Shown: piece after piece, positions 1-8,285 of the stretch
How the letters are laid out: every line of letters begins with the position of its first letter
Position numbering within the stretch: the stretch's first letter is position 1
Assembly: GCA_964372215.1 (NCBI GenBank)
Contig: CAYJQC010000020.1
Coordinates: 1-64,000 of the forward strand
Source: DAIMFL01 sp964372215
GTDB lineage: Bacteria; Pseudomonadota; Alphaproteobacteria; Dongiales; Dongiaceae
Reading direction: 5' to 3'
Length of the DNA stretch: 64,000 nt
Notes under the pieces: model-generated
Database searches by the model: none
Seen by the model: the letters and a program-made list of their open reading frames with translations, nothing else
Told to the model about the DNA's origin: nothing
Made by a program: the position numbers and the translations under genes

Positions 1-42
1 CCAAATCGATCATCCATGACTACTCACCCCTGTCCAGATACA

Positions 43-74
43 AGGGTGCCGAGCGTCGGCGAGGCGGTTGAGGG
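43..74. repeat. Intergenic repeat, copy 1 (partial)
   Basis: This GC-rich stretch shares about 31 of 32 bases with 17139-17170, including the core GTGCCGAGCGTCGGCGAGG. Here only the right half of the longer palindromic element seen near 17.1 kb is present. It lies beyond the 3' end of the mug gene. No gene is visible in bases 1-141. Confidence 0.7.
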
Positions 75-141
75 CTACTTTCCTCAGCCCCCGTTGATCG
101 GGTCCGCCCGCGCGCTCGGGTGGTAGCGGATCAGCAGGCGC

Positions 142-654
142 TCACCCGGCAGCACGCGCGAGCGCGCGCCAAGGCTCGATGCTCCAGTAGCCGCGAGCAG
201 CGCCGGATGTCGACGGCAATACGAAGATCTTGGTGTGCCCGATCTGCCGTGACGCCAGACCGTAACCCGTTGCCTCGCCGAGAACGAGCCTCGCCGCACC
301 CTTGCCGTTGAACGCGAGAATCCCAGGTCCGAACCGCGTTGTCTTGCCAATCACCCGGTCGGGATCATGCCGATCGGGCGATAGCTGACGGTCCGTTCCC
401 GACTCGACCTTGTTCACGTCTGTGAGGCCGATTCCAAACTCCGGCAGGCGGCCGAAATCCGCTGGCCTCAACTCGAAGGGCGTGAGCCCTATCTCGAAGA
501 GCGTTGCCCAGAAGCGGTTCCCCGGCCCTGCATAGTACGCCTGCCGCTCGGCAGACTTGCGGCTCGCCGCCATTCCGCAAAAAACGATGCGAAGTCCTGG
601 CGCGAGGACATCGGGAAGGGGTGAGGGCACCTCGATCTTCCGCATTTCGGCCAC
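142..654 (-). CDS. mug: G/U mismatch-specific DNA glycosylase (Mug family)
   Basis: This is a mismatch-specific uracil/thymine DNA glycosylase of the Mug/TDG branch of the UDG superfamily, which starts base-excision repair by removing U or T opposite G. The 170 residues match the usual Mug length (about 168). The N-terminal active-site region reads GLRIVFCGMAAS, then PGNRFW, the conserved Mug loop. Near the C-terminus LPSTSGAARGYW matches the motif that inserts into the helix. In many Mug proteins the first motif is GxNPG; here it is CGMAAS, a divergence worth noting. It lies 35 bp downstream of rlmN on the same strand and may be cotranscribed. The family call is firm; substrate preference is inferred. 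Confidence 0.85.
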   Translation of the reverse strand: MAEMRKIEVPSPLPDVLAPGLRIVFCGMAASRKSAERQAYYAGPGNRFWATLFEIGLTPFELRPADFGRLPEFGIGLTDVNKVESGTDRQLSPDRHDPDRVIGKTTRFGPGILAFNGKGAARLVLGEATGYGLASRQIGHTKIFVLPSTSGAARGYWSIEPWRALARAAG

Positions 655-689
655 CGACGGTCAAGTGCGGCTGTCAGCGGCCGCGCCGC

Positions 690-1835
690 TCACGCCGTCG
701 CGGCGGCCTCGGCGGCCCGCTCGCTCGCCCGCTTGCGGATGCTGGCGGACTTCAACTGGCCGCAGGCGGCCATGATGTCCTCGCCGCGCGGAGTCCGGAC
801 CGGCGCGGCGTAGCCGGCGTCGAACACGATCTGGCTGAAGGCGGTGATCGCCTTGTCGGTCGAGCGCTCGAACGGCGCGTTCGGCCAGGGGTTGAACGGG
901 ATCAGGTTGACCTTGGCCGGCACGCCGTCCAGCAGCTTCACCAGGGCGCGCGCCTCGGCCGGGGTATCGTTGACGTCCCGCAGCATGACGTACTCGAAGG
1001 TGATGCGCCGGGCGTTGCTGAGGCCGGGATAGTCGCGGCAGGCGTCCATCAGCTCGGCGATCGGATACTTGCGGTTGATCGGGACGAGCTGGTCCCGGAG
1101 CTCGTCGGTCACCGCGTGCAGGGAGATCGCCAAGTTGACGCCGAGCTCGGCGCCGCTGCGGCGGATCATCGGCACCACCCCGGCGGTCGACAGGGTGATG
1201 CGCCGGCGCGAGATCGAGATGCCCTCGTGGTCCATCACGATCTTCAGCGCCTTGGCGACGTTGTCGAAATTGTAGAGCGGCTCGCCCATGCCCATCATCA
1301 CGATGTTGGACAGGAGCCGGCCGTCGGGCGGCGACGGCCATTCGCCGAGCGCGTCGCGCGCCAGCATCACCTGGCCGACGATCTCGCCGGCGGCCAGGTT
1401 GCGCACCAGCTTCTGGGTGCCGGTGTGGCAGAACTTGCAGGTCAGGGTGCAGCCGACCTGGGAGGAGACGCAGAGCGTGCCGCGATCCTCCTCGGGGATG
1501 TGCACGCTCTCGACCTCCTGGCCGTCGGGCAGGCGGACCAGCCATTTGCGGGTGCCGTCGGCCGATCGCTGCGCGCTGGAAACCGCCGGCCGCGCCACCA
1601 CGTAGCGCTCGGCCAGCCGGGCGCGGAACGCTTTCGACAGCGTGGTCATCTCGGCGAAGTCGGCGACGCCGCGGTGATAGATCCAGTGCCAGAGCTGGCG
1701 CGCGCGGAAGCCCGGCTCGCCGAGCCGCTCCAGCTCGGCGGCGAGTTCGGCCCGGTCGAGTCCGATCAGGTTGGTGCGGCCGCCGGCATGGGCGGCGGGC
1801 GGCGCGAATTGCAGGCTGTGACCGGCGGAGCTCAT
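690..1835 (-). CDS. rlmN: Dual-specificity 23S rRNA A2503 / tRNA A37 C2-methyltransferase
   Basis: RlmN is a radical-SAM enzyme that methylates C2 of A2503 in 23S rRNA and A37 in some tRNAs. The 381-residue protein has the radical-SAM CX3CX2C cluster at Cys129, Cys133 and Cys136 (CTLTCKFC). The C-terminal PRGEDIMAACGQL contains Cys358, equivalent to the methyl-carrying cysteine of the E. coli enzyme. An N-terminal accessory domain is present (ARQLWHWIYHRG). The start lies 7 bp after the stop of the IalB-like gene, so the two are probably cotranscribed. All key residues are present and the length is normal. Confidence 0.97.
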   Translation of the reverse strand: MSSAGHSLQFAPPAAHAGGRTNLIGLDRAELAAELERLGEPGFRARQLWHWIYHRGVADFAEMTTLSKAFRARLAERYVVARPAVSSAQRSADGTRKWLVRLPDGQEVESVHIPEEDRGTLCVSSQVGCTLTCKFCHTGTQKLVRNLAAGEIVGQVMLARDALGEWPSPPDGRLLSNIVMMGMGEPLYNFDNVAKALKIVMDHEGISISRRRITLSTAGVVPMIRRSGAELGVNLAISLHAVTDELRDQLVPINRKYPIAELMDACRDYPGLSNARRITFEYVMLRDVNDTPAEARALVKLLDGVPAKVNLIPFNPWPNAPFERSTDKAITAFSQIVFDAGYAAPVRTPRGEDIMAACGQLKSASIRKRASERAAEAAATA

Positions 1836-1842
1836 GGCTGCA

Positions 1843-2466
1843 TCAGCGCGGGCAGGCGTCGCCGATCGCCTGGTAGGCCTTGGAGAAGCCGTTCAGCGAA
1901 TAGGTGTCGGTGGTCGGCGTGCCGCGCGTCGACTTGCCCTTCACCACCATGCGGTTGCCCTTCTTCATGGCGTCGACCAGCTTCTTGTCGGCGCCGGCGT
2001 CGGGCGCCCAGGCGCTGTCCTGGCTGGTGAACAGGGCGAAGTCGGTCTGGTCGATGGTCACGCTGACCGCGCTGTTCTCCAGATACGCGTAGCCGGCGAC
2101 GAAGCTGACGACGTCATAGGTCTTGTCGGCCGGGCGGTGGGTGACCAGCACGTAGACCCGGCCGCGCGCGCTGTACTTGCCCTCCTCCTTGGTCGGCCTG
2201 CTGGTGATGTAGCAGCCGGTCTTGCCGTTCTCGTCGAAGGTCACCGCCTGCCAGTCGTCGAAATTGCCGATCGACTGCGGCTCGGCGGCATGCGCGGGAC
2301 CGGCCGCGCCGACGGCGACGGCGAGCGGCGCCGCCGCGGCCAGACCGATGGCGAGGGCGACGCCGGCCCAGGGGCGATCACCGCGCCGGCGATCACCGCG
2401 CCGGCGACCAGCGAGCTGACGGTCGGCCACGCGGCGGCCGAAGGAGCAGGACGCAGGTTTCATCAA
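1843..2466 (-). CDS. Invasion-associated locus B (IalB) family exported protein
   Basis: The protein belongs to the IalB family, small exported alphaproteobacterial proteins of unclear biochemical role named after a Bartonella invasion factor. A signal-peptide core (about residues 36-60, ending near AHAAE) is followed by FDDWQAV and GCYITSRP, typical of the family, and an ending ACPR that can form a disulphide with the earlier cysteine. The n-region is unusually long and arginine-rich and contains an in-frame 15-bp tandem duplication (2376-2405), so the true start could be further in. It is upstream of rlmN with a 7-bp gap. Confidence 0.8.
   Translation of the reverse strand: MMKPASCSFGRRVADRQLAGRRRGDRRRGDRPWAGVALAIGLAAAAPLAVAVGAAGPAHAAEPQSIGNFDDWQAVTFDENGKTGCYITSRPTKEEGKYSARGRVYVLVTHRPADKTYDVVSFVAGYAYLENSAVSVTIDQTDFALFTSQDSAWAPDAGADKKLVDAMKKGNRMVVKGKSTRGTPTTDTYSLNGFSKAYQAIGDACPR
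2376..2405. repeat. 15-bp direct tandem repeat, two perfect copies
   Basis: GATCACCGCGCCGGC occurs twice back to back (2376-2390, 2391-2405). It lies inside the region encoding the N-terminus of the IalB-like protein and adds five arginine/glycine-rich residues, so the reading frame is kept. Confidence 0.9.
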
Positions 2467-2549
2467 ATCCGATCTTTCCTCGATAGGGCCGGTCGACGGC
2501 CGGGAGAGCCGGCCCCGGCGCGCCGGCCGGGAAGACGTCCCTCAGCGAT

Positions 2550-3218
2550 TTATGGGAGCGGCTCGCCGGTTGCAAGTGACTTCGCCGACAGGGTGGCCTC
2601 GGCGGCGCCCCCGCCGGCGGCGTGCTCCCCCTGCCGCTCGCCCCGGACCCCGGCCGGGGGCAGCCCCTGGCGCTCGCGGGCCGCCCGCCGCCGCTCGCCG
2701 CGCAGCACCGGCCCACCCTGGACATGGGCGGGGGGCGAGACGGTCGGTCCGCCGGCCCGCACCGGACGTTCGGCGAAGCGGCCCATGGACAGCATCCGGT
2801 CATACATGACCAGCGCCCCGGCGACCCCCAGATTGACGCAGAATTTGGTCGGAATCTTGACCAGGAAGTCGCAGCGCGCGGTCAGTTCCGGCGACAGGCT
2901 GCCGCGCTCCGGCCCGAACACATAGGCGGCGCGGGCCGGGTGGCGGAAGCTCGGCATGGCCACCGCCTCGGGCAGCAGTTCGACCCCGACCAGGCGGCAG
3001 CCGAGCGGCAGGTCCAGGGCCGCCACGTCGGGATAGACGTGCAGCGGCAGGTTTTCGGCGCTCGCCGAGGTGTCCGCCCGGCCCACCGCCCGGGGCTCGA
3101 AGCCGGCCCCGATGGTAAAGGCGAAGCTGGCGCCGAAAGCGTGGGCGGTCCGAAGCAGGCTGCCCAGGTTCATGGGCTTGCTGATCCGCTCGGCGCCAAT
3201 TCCGAAATAGCCTCGCAT
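2550..3218 (-). CDS. TrmH/SpoU-family RNA methyltransferase
   Basis: This is a SPOUT-fold (trefoil-knot) SAM-dependent RNA 2'-O-methyltransferase. Visible family motifs are KPMNLGSLLRTAHAFGASF near the N-terminus (motif 1), YVFGPERGSLSPE (motif 2) and IPTKFCVNLGVAGALVMYD (motif 3). The ATG at 3218 starts exactly at the conserved MRGYFGIG, so the longer open frame upstream is ignored. After about residue 160 the chain becomes a low-complexity Ala/Arg/Pro tail of about 60 residues with no recognisable domain. Target RNA is unknown. It is divergent from the asparaginase gene. Confidence 0.82.
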   Translation of the reverse strand: MRGYFGIGAERISKPMNLGSLLRTAHAFGASFAFTIGAGFEPRAVGRADTSASAENLPLHVYPDVAALDLPLGCRLVGVELLPEAVAMPSFRHPARAAYVFGPERGSLSPELTARCDFLVKIPTKFCVNLGVAGALVMYDRMLSMGRFAERPVRAGGPTVSPPAHVQGGPVLRGERRRAARERQGLPPAGVRGERQGEHAAGGGAAEATLSAKSLATGEPLP

Positions 3219-3325
3219 GCGGCGTAACCTTGCACGCAGGCCCCCGGCGAGGCAAGGTGAGCGCCGATTTCCCGGCCCCGCGGGGCCGCGCCCCGCCATT
3301 CCCTGCCGCCACCACCGCGCCCGCC

Positions 3326-4366
3326 ATGGCCCATGACTCCGTCACCGCCGCCGCCGGAACCGCCAACCCGCTGATGGTCGAGGTGACCCGCGGCGGCATG
3401 GTGGAAAGCCGCCACCGCGCGGCGGCGGCGGTGGTCGACGCCCAGGGCAAGCTGGTCGGCGGCTGGGGCGATTTCGAGCGAACGGTCTATGGCCGGTCGG
3501 CGATCAAGCCGCTGCAGGCCCTGCCGCTCGTCGAATCCGGCGCCGCCGACCGCTTCGACGTCAGCCGGCAGGAGCTGGCGCTCGCCTGCGCCTCCCATAG
3601 CGGCGAGCCGCAGCATGTCGCGGCGGTGTCCGCCTGGCTGGCGCGGATCGGGCTCGTGCCCGGCGATCTCGAATGCGGCAGCCATCTGCCGACCGCCGAT
3701 GGCGCGATGCAGGATTTCATCCGCAGCGGCGCCGACCTGACCGCGGTCTACAACAACTGCTCGGGCAAGCACACCGGGTTCCTCGCCACCGCGCTCCATC
3801 TCGGCGAGCGGACCCGAGGCTACATCCGCTTCGAGCACCCGGTGCAGCAGCGCATCCTCGGCGTGCTCGAGCAGATGTGCGGCCTCGATCTCGGCGCCAG
3901 CCCGCGCGGCGTCGACGGTTGCGGCATTCCGGTGATCGGCATCCCGCTCGGCAACATCGCCCTCGGCATGGCGCGGCTGGCGGATCCGCGGGATCTGCCG
4001 CCGGCCCGCGCCGCCGCCGCGCGGCGCATCGTCGCGGCGATGACGGCGGAGCCGTTCATGGTCGCGGGATCGCAGCGGTTCTGCACGGTGGTGATGTCCG
4101 CCCTGGGCGGCAAGGCGGCGATCAAGACCGGCGCCGAGGGCGTGTACTGCGCGGCCCTGCCCGAACTCGGCCTCGGCGTCGCCATCAAGGTCGACGACGG
4201 GGCGGGGCGCGCCGCCGAGGTGGCGATGGGCCGGCTGCTGGTCCATCTCGGCGTCATCGACGATGCCGCCGCCGCCCGGCTCGCCGAGACGCTGGCGCCG
4301 CCGGTCGCCAACCGCGCGGGCCTCGAGACCGGCCGCGTTCGCCCCGCCCCCGACTGCCCGTTCTGA
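3326..4366 (+). CDS. L-asparaginase II (Rhizobium-type)
   Basis: This asparaginase belongs to the Asparaginase_II family (Rhizobium etli AnsA type), unrelated to the E. coli AnsA/AnsB fold, and hydrolyses L-asparagine to aspartate and ammonia. Conserved stretches are RSAIKPLQALPL, ALACASHSGE, YNNCSGKHTGFL (with the family SGKH catalytic/metal region) and GVDGCGIPV. Length from the ATG at 3326 is 346 residues, normal for the family. That start is preferred because the preceding frame is Pro/Arg-rich and unconserved. Cytoplasmic location is expected since no signal peptide is seen. The next gene begins 31 bp downstream. Confidence 0.92.
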   Translation: MAHDSVTAAAGTANPLMVEVTRGGMVESRHRAAAAVVDAQGKLVGGWGDFERTVYGRSAIKPLQALPLVESGAADRFDVSRQELALACASHSGEPQHVAAVSAWLARIGLVPGDLECGSHLPTADGAMQDFIRSGADLTAVYNNCSGKHTGFLATALHLGERTRGYIRFEHPVQQRILGVLEQMCGLDLGASPRGVDGCGIPVIGIPLGNIALGMARLADPRDLPPARAAAARRIVAAMTAEPFMVAGSQRFCTVVMSALGGKAAIKTGAEGVYCAALPELGLGVAIKVDDGAGRAAEVAMGRLLVHLGVIDDAAAARLAETLAPPVANRAGLETGRVRPAPDCPF

Positions 4367-4397
4367 ACCGCCCGGCATGACGAGGGGAGCCGATCGC

Positions 4398-5399
4398 ATG
4401 CGCGCCCTGCTGTGCCGGGCCCATGGCAGCCATCGCGACCTCGCGGTCGAAGACGTGCCGGTGCCGCCCGCGCCCGGGCCGGGCGAGGTGAAGATCCGGG
4501 TGCGCGCCGCCGGGCTCAACTTCGCCGACCTCCTGATGGTCGGCGGCAGCTATCAGGAGAAGCCGGCGCTGCCGTTCAGCCCGGGCCTCGAGGCGGCCGG
4601 CGAGGTGATCGCCGTCGGACCGGATGTGCCCGGCATCGCGCCGGGCGCGCGGGTCATGGCGCTGCTCGACCACGGCGCCTTCGCCGAGCAGGCGCTGGTG
4701 CGCGCCGGCGATGTGCATCTGCTGCCCGACCACATCGACGACGTCACCGCCGCCGGCTTCGCCATCGCCTATGGCACCGCCGACGGCGCGCTGCGCTGGC
4801 GCGCCGGGCTCCAGCCCGATGAGCGCGTGCTGATCCACGGCGCCGGCGGCGGCGTCGGCCTGGCCGCGGTCGAGGTGGCCAAGGCGATCGGCGCGACCGT
4901 GATCGCGACCGCCGGCGACGCCGACAAACTGGCGATCGCCGCCGCCCACGGCGCCGATCACCTGATCGACTATCGGACCGAAGCGCTGCGCGAGCGGGTC
5001 CGGGCGATCTGCGCCGCCGACGGCGGCGGCGGCGGCGTCGACGTGGTCTACGATCCCGTCGGCGGCGCGGTCTTCGACCAGTCGCTGCGCTGCATGAACT
5101 GGTCCGGACGGATGGTGGTGATCGGCTTCGCCAGCGGCACCGTGCCGCAGGTGCCGGCCAACATCCTGCTGGTGAAGAACCTGGCCGTGCTCGGGCTGTA
5201 CTGGGGGTCGTACCGGCGCCACCGCCCGGACCTGGTGGCGGCGTCGTTCGCCGAGCTGTTCGCCTGGCACGCCGAAGGCCGCCTGAAGCCCCATGTCTCG
5301 CACCGCCTCGACCTCGCCGAGGCGGTCGCGGCGCTCGATCTGCTGAAGACCCGGCGCTCGACCGGCAAGGTGGTGCTGACCATGGCGGAGCCGCGCTGA
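4398..5399 (+). CDS. NADPH:quinone oxidoreductase family (zinc-independent MDR)
   Basis: This is a medium-chain dehydrogenase/reductase of the quinone oxidoreductase type, 333 residues. The GroES-like domain has AGLNFADLLMVGG and LPFSPGLEAAGEV; the Rossmann domain has VLIHGAGGGVGLAAVEVAKAIG. The usual zinc-binding cysteines are absent, which fits quinone or enoyl reductases rather than alcohol dehydrogenases. The start at 4398 is chosen because GAGGGGAG at 4382-4389 gives a well-spaced ribosome site; an in-frame ATG at 4377 is an alternative. It follows the asparaginase gene closely and may be cotranscribed. The substrate cannot be read from sequence. Confidence 0.88.
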   Translation: MRALLCRAHGSHRDLAVEDVPVPPAPGPGEVKIRVRAAGLNFADLLMVGGSYQEKPALPFSPGLEAAGEVIAVGPDVPGIAPGARVMALLDHGAFAEQALVRAGDVHLLPDHIDDVTAAGFAIAYGTADGALRWRAGLQPDERVLIHGAGGGVGLAAVEVAKAIGATVIATAGDADKLAIAAAHGADHLIDYRTEALRERVRAICAADGGGGGVDVVYDPVGGAVFDQSLRCMNWSGRMVVIGFASGTVPQVPANILLVKNLAVLGLYWGSYRRHRPDLVAASFAELFAWHAEGRLKPHVSHRLDLAEAVAALDLLKTRRSTGKVVLTMAEPR

Positions 5400-5656
5400 T
5401 TGCGGCGGGCGCGATCGCTTTTCGGCGGCATTCCCGGGCTTTCGCGGGGCCTGCGCGAAGCCACTGCCCAGCCGGCATAGGGTCCTGTAATATCGCCGCA
5501 AAAGCGGCATCCTATCGTCCGTCACGAGTCGCGCGAGCGCGAGTCGCCGAAGCCATGACGGGCCGCTCGCGCGACGGTCGACCCGCCGGAATCCGGTGCG
5601 CCGGGCGACCCAGGAAGCTGCACCGGGCTGAACCAGTCGAGAGGTTCGTGAGCCGC

Positions 5657-6253
5657 ATGTACACGGAAAGCCAGATGTTCCTGCGCCAGTGGCTGCGCAA
5701 TCCGCTGCGGATCGGTGCGGTCGCGCCGAGCAGCCGGGACCTTGCCGCGGCGATGGCGCGGCTGGTGCCGATGCCGCTGCAGGGCCCGGTGGTCGAGCTC
5801 GGCGGCGGCACCGGGCCGGTGACCGCGGCGCTGCTGGCGGTCGGCATCGCGCCGGAGCTGCTCTACGTGGTGGAACGCGACCCGATGCTGCATCGCCATC
5901 TGGCCGCGCGCTTTCCCGGGGTCAACGTGGTGCGGGGCGATGCGGCGCATCTGAGTTCGCTGCTGGCGCCGCTCGGCGTGCACGACGTGGCCGCGGTGGT
6001 CTCGGGGCTGCCGCTCCTGTCGATCAAGCGGTCGGTGCAGCGCGCGATCGTCGATGGCAGCTTCGCGCTGCTGGCGCCGGGCGCGCCGTTCATCCAGTTC
6101 ACCTACGGGCTGTTCTCGCCGGTGCCGCGGCGCGCCTTCGGGGTGATCGGCCGGCCGGAAAGCGTGGTGCTCGGCAACCTGCCGCCGGCCCGGGTCTGGG
6201 TCTATCGCAAGCTGTCGCGGATCAACGGCGCCACCGCCCAGCGCGCCGCCTGA
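5657..6253 (+). CDS. Class I SAM methyltransferase, phospholipid N-methyltransferase (PmtA)-like
   Basis: A 198-residue Rossmann methyltransferase. FLRQWLRNPLRIGAVAPSS at the N-terminus and VVELGGGTGPVT (SAM motif I) match the PmtA-like group, which in other alphaproteobacteria methylates phosphatidylethanolamine, and its rRNA-methylase-like neighbours. VVSGLPLLSIKR corresponds to motif IV. The ATG at 5657 is chosen because conservation starts there; a GTG at 5648 is possible. PmtA function is inferred from family resemblance; methylation of another lipid or an rRNA is not excluded. Confidence 0.75.
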   Translation: MYTESQMFLRQWLRNPLRIGAVAPSSRDLAAAMARLVPMPLQGPVVELGGGTGPVTAALLAVGIAPELLYVVERDPMLHRHLAARFPGVNVVRGDAAHLSSLLAPLGVHDVAAVVSGLPLLSIKRSVQRAIVDGSFALLAPGAPFIQFTYGLFSPVPRRAFGVIGRPESVVLGNLPPARVWVYRKLSRINGATAQRAA

Positions 6254-6267
6254 GCCGCCCAGCGGCC

Positions 6268-6768
6268 TCAGGCGGCGTCGTCGGGCAGGAAATACAGCAG
6301 ATCGAGCGGCGGCGGTGCCACGCCCGTCCCCGACAGCAGGCAGTGCGCCTGGCCGCGGTGATGAGTCTGGTGGTTGAAGAAGTGGGCGAGCGCCCAGCCG
6401 AGCGGGGTGCGCTTCGGCGCGCCGGCCATGTTGCGGTACGCCAGGTCGGCGCCGAGCGCCGTGGCCTCGAGCCCCGCGGCATAGCGCTGGATGCGGGCGT
6501 CCTCCGCGATCCGGGCCGCGCGCAGTTCGGCGAAATCGTCATGCAGCATCTGGTCGAGGGCGGTCACGCCGGGGTCGACCGCCTCGAACCGGCCCATCCA
6601 GACCCGGTCGCCGGCCAGCAGATGGTTGAGCGTGCCCTGGATCGACCCGAAGAAGCACGGCCGCGGCGCCGCGTAGTCGTCGCGTGACAAACCTGCACAG
6701 GCCTCGTAGAGCCGGCGGTTCGCCCAGGCATTGTAGCGGGCGAGGCGCTGGAAATAGGCCGGTGTCAT
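6268..6768 (-). CDS. DinB family protein (DinB/YfiT four-helix bundle)
   Basis: A 166-residue DinB-like protein, a four-helix bundle that usually binds a divalent metal through three histidines; members include thiol-dependent transferases. The candidate ligands are His in LNHLLAGDRVW and the pair in FFNHQTHHRGQAHCLL. YFQRLARYNAWANRRLYEAC is the typical N-terminal helix. It converges on the methyltransferase gene with a 14-bp gap. Biochemical role is unknown. Confidence 0.85.
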   Translation of the reverse strand: MTPAYFQRLARYNAWANRRLYEACAGLSRDDYAAPRPCFFGSIQGTLNHLLAGDRVWMGRFEAVDPGVTALDQMLHDDFAELRAARIAEDARIQRYAAGLEATALGADLAYRNMAGAPKRTPLGWALAHFFNHQTHHRGQAHCLLSGTGVAPPPLDLLYFLPDDAA

Positions 6769-6871
6769 GGCGCGGTCCCACAGGTTGCGACGGACGCCGC
6801 CTGAGCCTCGCGGATCGGGGCGGCCGGATCAAGCCGCCCCGATCTGGATATCCACGCCCTGGCGCATGTGT

Positions 6872-7108
6872 TCATGCCCGCCAGAACGGCTTCGACACTT
6901 CCCGCTCGACCTCGCCGCGGCTGACGCCGATGTCGCGCAGCAGCCGGTCGTCGAGCGCCTGCAGCGTGCGGCGGTCGCGCTCGCGCTGCAGCCAGGTGAC
7001 GGCGGTGTCGGCGGCCCGGGCCAGGGCGCTGCCGAAGCCGGCGCCGGGGATCGGCTTGCGCGCCGACAGGCCGGACGGGAAAACCCGAGGCAGAGAACTG
7101 GTGGTCAT
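6872..7108 (-). CDS. DUF1127 domain small protein
   Basis: A 78-residue basic protein with the C-terminal DUF1127 signature, roughly RDRRTLQALDDRLLRDIGVSR. Small DUF1127 proteins in Agrobacterium and Rhodobacter influence RNA metabolism and nutrient responses. The N-terminal half is low-complexity linker. It is transcribed divergently from a LysR gene, with an inverted repeat at 7221-7239 between them, so it is a plausible target of that regulator. Confidence 0.88.
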   Translation of the reverse strand: MTTSSLPRVFPSGLSARKPIPGAGFGSALARAADTAVTWLQRERDRRTLQALDDRLLRDIGVSRGEVEREVSKPFWRA

Positions 7109-7220
7109 CGTCGTTCTCCTTGCGTTCTGTGAATATGTCTCGCAACAATCCGGTCATCAAGCGCGGGACAGAAGCGAGGCGATGACCGGAAGATGCGGGT
7201 TTTCCGGCTTGGCGACAAAC

Positions 7221-7239
7221 GATCATTTCTCGTATGATC
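7221..7239. promoter_or_regulatory. Inverted repeat, candidate LysR operator
   Basis: GATCAT at 7221-7226 and ATGATC at 7234-7239 form a perfect 6-bp inverted repeat with a 7-nt spacer, in the AT-rich centre of the DUF1127/LysR intergenic region and 32 bp before the LysR GTG. Position and symmetry fit a LysR-type autoregulatory site. This is inference from position only. Confidence 0.5.
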
Positions 7240-7270
7240 TGTTAGTTTTTCTCGTGTGAAGGGGAGGTCC

Positions 7271-8224
7271 GTGGCGAACCGGGAACGGCTGCCGCCGCTG
7301 ACCGCGGTGCGCTATTTCGAGGCCGCGGCGCGGCATCTCAGCTTCACCAAGGCGGCGGCCGAGCTGAACGTCACCCACGGCGCCATCAGCCACCAGGTGA
7401 AGGCGCTCGAGGAATGGCTCGGGCTGCCGCTGTTCCGCCGGCTCAACCGGGCGCTGGCGCTGACCGAGGCCGGACAGACCTACATGGTGCCGGTGCGCGA
7501 GGCGCTCGAGCGGCTGGCCGACGGCACCCGCGCGGTCCGGGCGCGCGACGGCAGCGGCGCGCTCACCGTCAGCGCCCTGCCGTCCTTCGCCGCCAAGTGG
7601 CTGGTGCCCCGGCTCGGCAGCTTCCGCGCCGCCTGGCCGGACATCGACGTCCGCGTCTCGGCGACCCAGAAACTGGTGGATTTCAACCGCGAGGACGATG
7701 TCGACTGCGCGATTCGCCACGGCCACGGCCCGACCTGGCCGGGCAGCGAGGCGCTGCTGCTGATTTCCGAGGATTTCTCGCCGGTCTGCAGCCCCCGGCT
7801 GCTGGACGGGGCGGCGCCGCTGCGCGAGCCCGCCGATCTCGCCGGCCACACCCTGCTGCAGGACTACGACTGGAACGTCGATCTCTGGGATCGCTGGCTG
7901 GCGGCCGCCGATGTCGCGCTGCTCGGGCGGCGCCGGGCGCTCAGCTTCAATTCCTCCAGCCTGATGCTGCAGGCGGCGATCGACGGTCTCGGCGTCGCCT
8001 TGACCCAGAGCGTGCTGTCGGGCGACGACCTGGCGGCGGGACGGCTGGTGCGGCCGTTCCGGCTGACCGTGCCGACCGATGCCGGCTACTACCTCGTCAC
8101 GCCCAGGGGCGGCATGGAGCGGCCGAAGGTCGCCGCCTTCCGCGACTGGCTGTTCGCCGAGACCGAGGTCTACAAGGCGCAGCAGGCGGCGTGGGAGGCG
8201 AAGAGCGCCGGCCCGCCGCGCTGA
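7271..8224 (+). CDS. LysR-family transcriptional regulator (GcvA-like)
   Basis: A LysR-type activator/repressor of the GcvA subgroup. The winged HTH is at the N-terminus (LPPLTAVRYFEAAARHLSFTKAAAELNVTHGAISHQVKALEEWLG), followed by a periplasmic-binding-like effector domain (GALTVSALPSFAAKWLVPRL). The GTG at 7271 places LPPL at the usual distance; an upstream in-frame GTG at 7256 would add five residues. The purine-rich GGGGAGG at 7261-7267 is near the chosen start. It is divergent from the DUF1127 gene. Effector unknown. Confidence 0.9.
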   Translation: MANRERLPPLTAVRYFEAAARHLSFTKAAAELNVTHGAISHQVKALEEWLGLPLFRRLNRALALTEAGQTYMVPVREALERLADGTRAVRARDGSGALTVSALPSFAAKWLVPRLGSFRAAWPDIDVRVSATQKLVDFNREDDVDCAIRHGHGPTWPGSEALLLISEDFSPVCSPRLLDGAAPLREPADLAGHTLLQDYDWNVDLWDRWLAAADVALLGRRRALSFNSSSLMLQAAIDGLGVALTQSVLSGDDLAAGRLVRPFRLTVPTDAGYYLVTPRGGMERPKVAAFRDWLFAETEVYKAQQAAWEAKSAGPPR

Positions 8225-8285
8225 GCCATGGGTCCGGCCGCCCGGAATCGATCCCCGGGGGTCGAGCGTCGCCGGCCGCACCGGC

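Noticed and set aside
5528..5542. TCGCGC-GA-GCGCGA palindrome before the methyltransferase gene
   Set aside because: Short alternating GC palindromes are common by chance in this composition; nothing else supports a site.
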